A stretch of DNA of 64,000 bases from Zygaena filipendulae. Taxonomy: Eukaryota > Arthropoda > Insecta > Lepidoptera > Zygaenidae. Where the stretch lies: contig OU015672.1 in NCBI GenBank assembly GCA_907165275.2, positions 4,818,501 through 4,882,500 on the forward strand. The letters run 5' to 3'. Every line of letters starts with the position of its first letter. Position 1 is the first letter of the stretch. The position numbers and the translations under genes were made by a program. The notes beneath the pieces are model-generated. The model made no database searches. It worked only from the letters and a program-made list of their open reading frames with translations, and had not been told where the DNA came from. Shown one piece after another: positions 63,834 through 64,000 of the stretch.

Positions 63834-64000
63834 TTATTAATAACATTAACAACAACCTTTTATAGATCTTCTCGCTTCTACAGTAAGTTACCCAAACCAA
63901 TTTGAGTTGATAGCAATTTTTAAGTTACCAAGCTACACATGAATTAATCTAACAAACGCTTCGATTCCAATACGTGTGAACACATCAAGTCGTTTTCTTT

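Overview
The window is nuclear DNA of an insect, almost certainly a moth or butterfly (Lepidoptera). Intergenic and intronic DNA is AT-rich, full of TAGGTA/TACCTA runs, and peppered with about twenty copies of one short repeat that ends in a CCGCGG-GTGAAA-CCGCGG hairpin followed by CTAG, matching the Lep1-type non-autonomous Helitrons described from Lepidoptera. Genes are split by GT-AG introns, and the protein-coding exons are clearly more GC-rich than their surroundings.

Five genes can be read. (1) Plus strand, about 1-27694: an RREB1/Hindsight (Drosophila pebbled) C2H2 zinc-finger transcription factor, with a candidate non-coding first exon at the left edge, a short GC-rich first coding exon near 7.8 kb, a 14.4 kb intron, and five further exons at 22.4-27.7 kb carrying eleven C2H2-type fingers and a PVDLS CtBP-type motif. 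(2) Plus strand, 33359-38029: lolal (lola-like/Batman), a 128-residue protein that is almost only a BTB/POZ domain, in four coding exons. (3) Minus strand, 50548-45598: Gale, UDP-glucose 4-epimerase of the Leloir pathway, six coding exons, 357 residues. (4) Plus strand, 59275-61702: RpS7 (ribosomal protein eS7), 190 residues, with a pyrimidine-rich TOP-like first exon. (5) Minus strand, 63569-63214: the last exon of Pex13 (peroxisomal import), carrying its SH3 domain; the rest lies beyond the right edge and it converges tail-to-tail with RpS7. The genes are unrelated in function; nothing suggests an operon-like or pathway cluster.

The rest is introns, intergenic DNA and small transposons: Lep1-like Helitrons, at least three PIF/Harbinger-like MITE families recognised by 3-bp target duplications (CAG/CTG, TTA), a hAT-like MITE with an 8-bp duplication, foldback elements, two tRNA-derived SINEs and LINE tails. 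Several are nested, giving a relative age order.

I found no plainly new multi-gene system. The most unusual structure is a minisatellite of 37/43-bp units at the 3' end of Gale: it contains fourteen TGACGTCA (CRE/ATF) palindromes, and the last codons and stop codon of Gale form its outermost unit. Next is a Harbinger-like element nested inside an intact Helitron and carrying the start of a MADF-type reading frame broken by a stop codon where the family usually has tryptophan.
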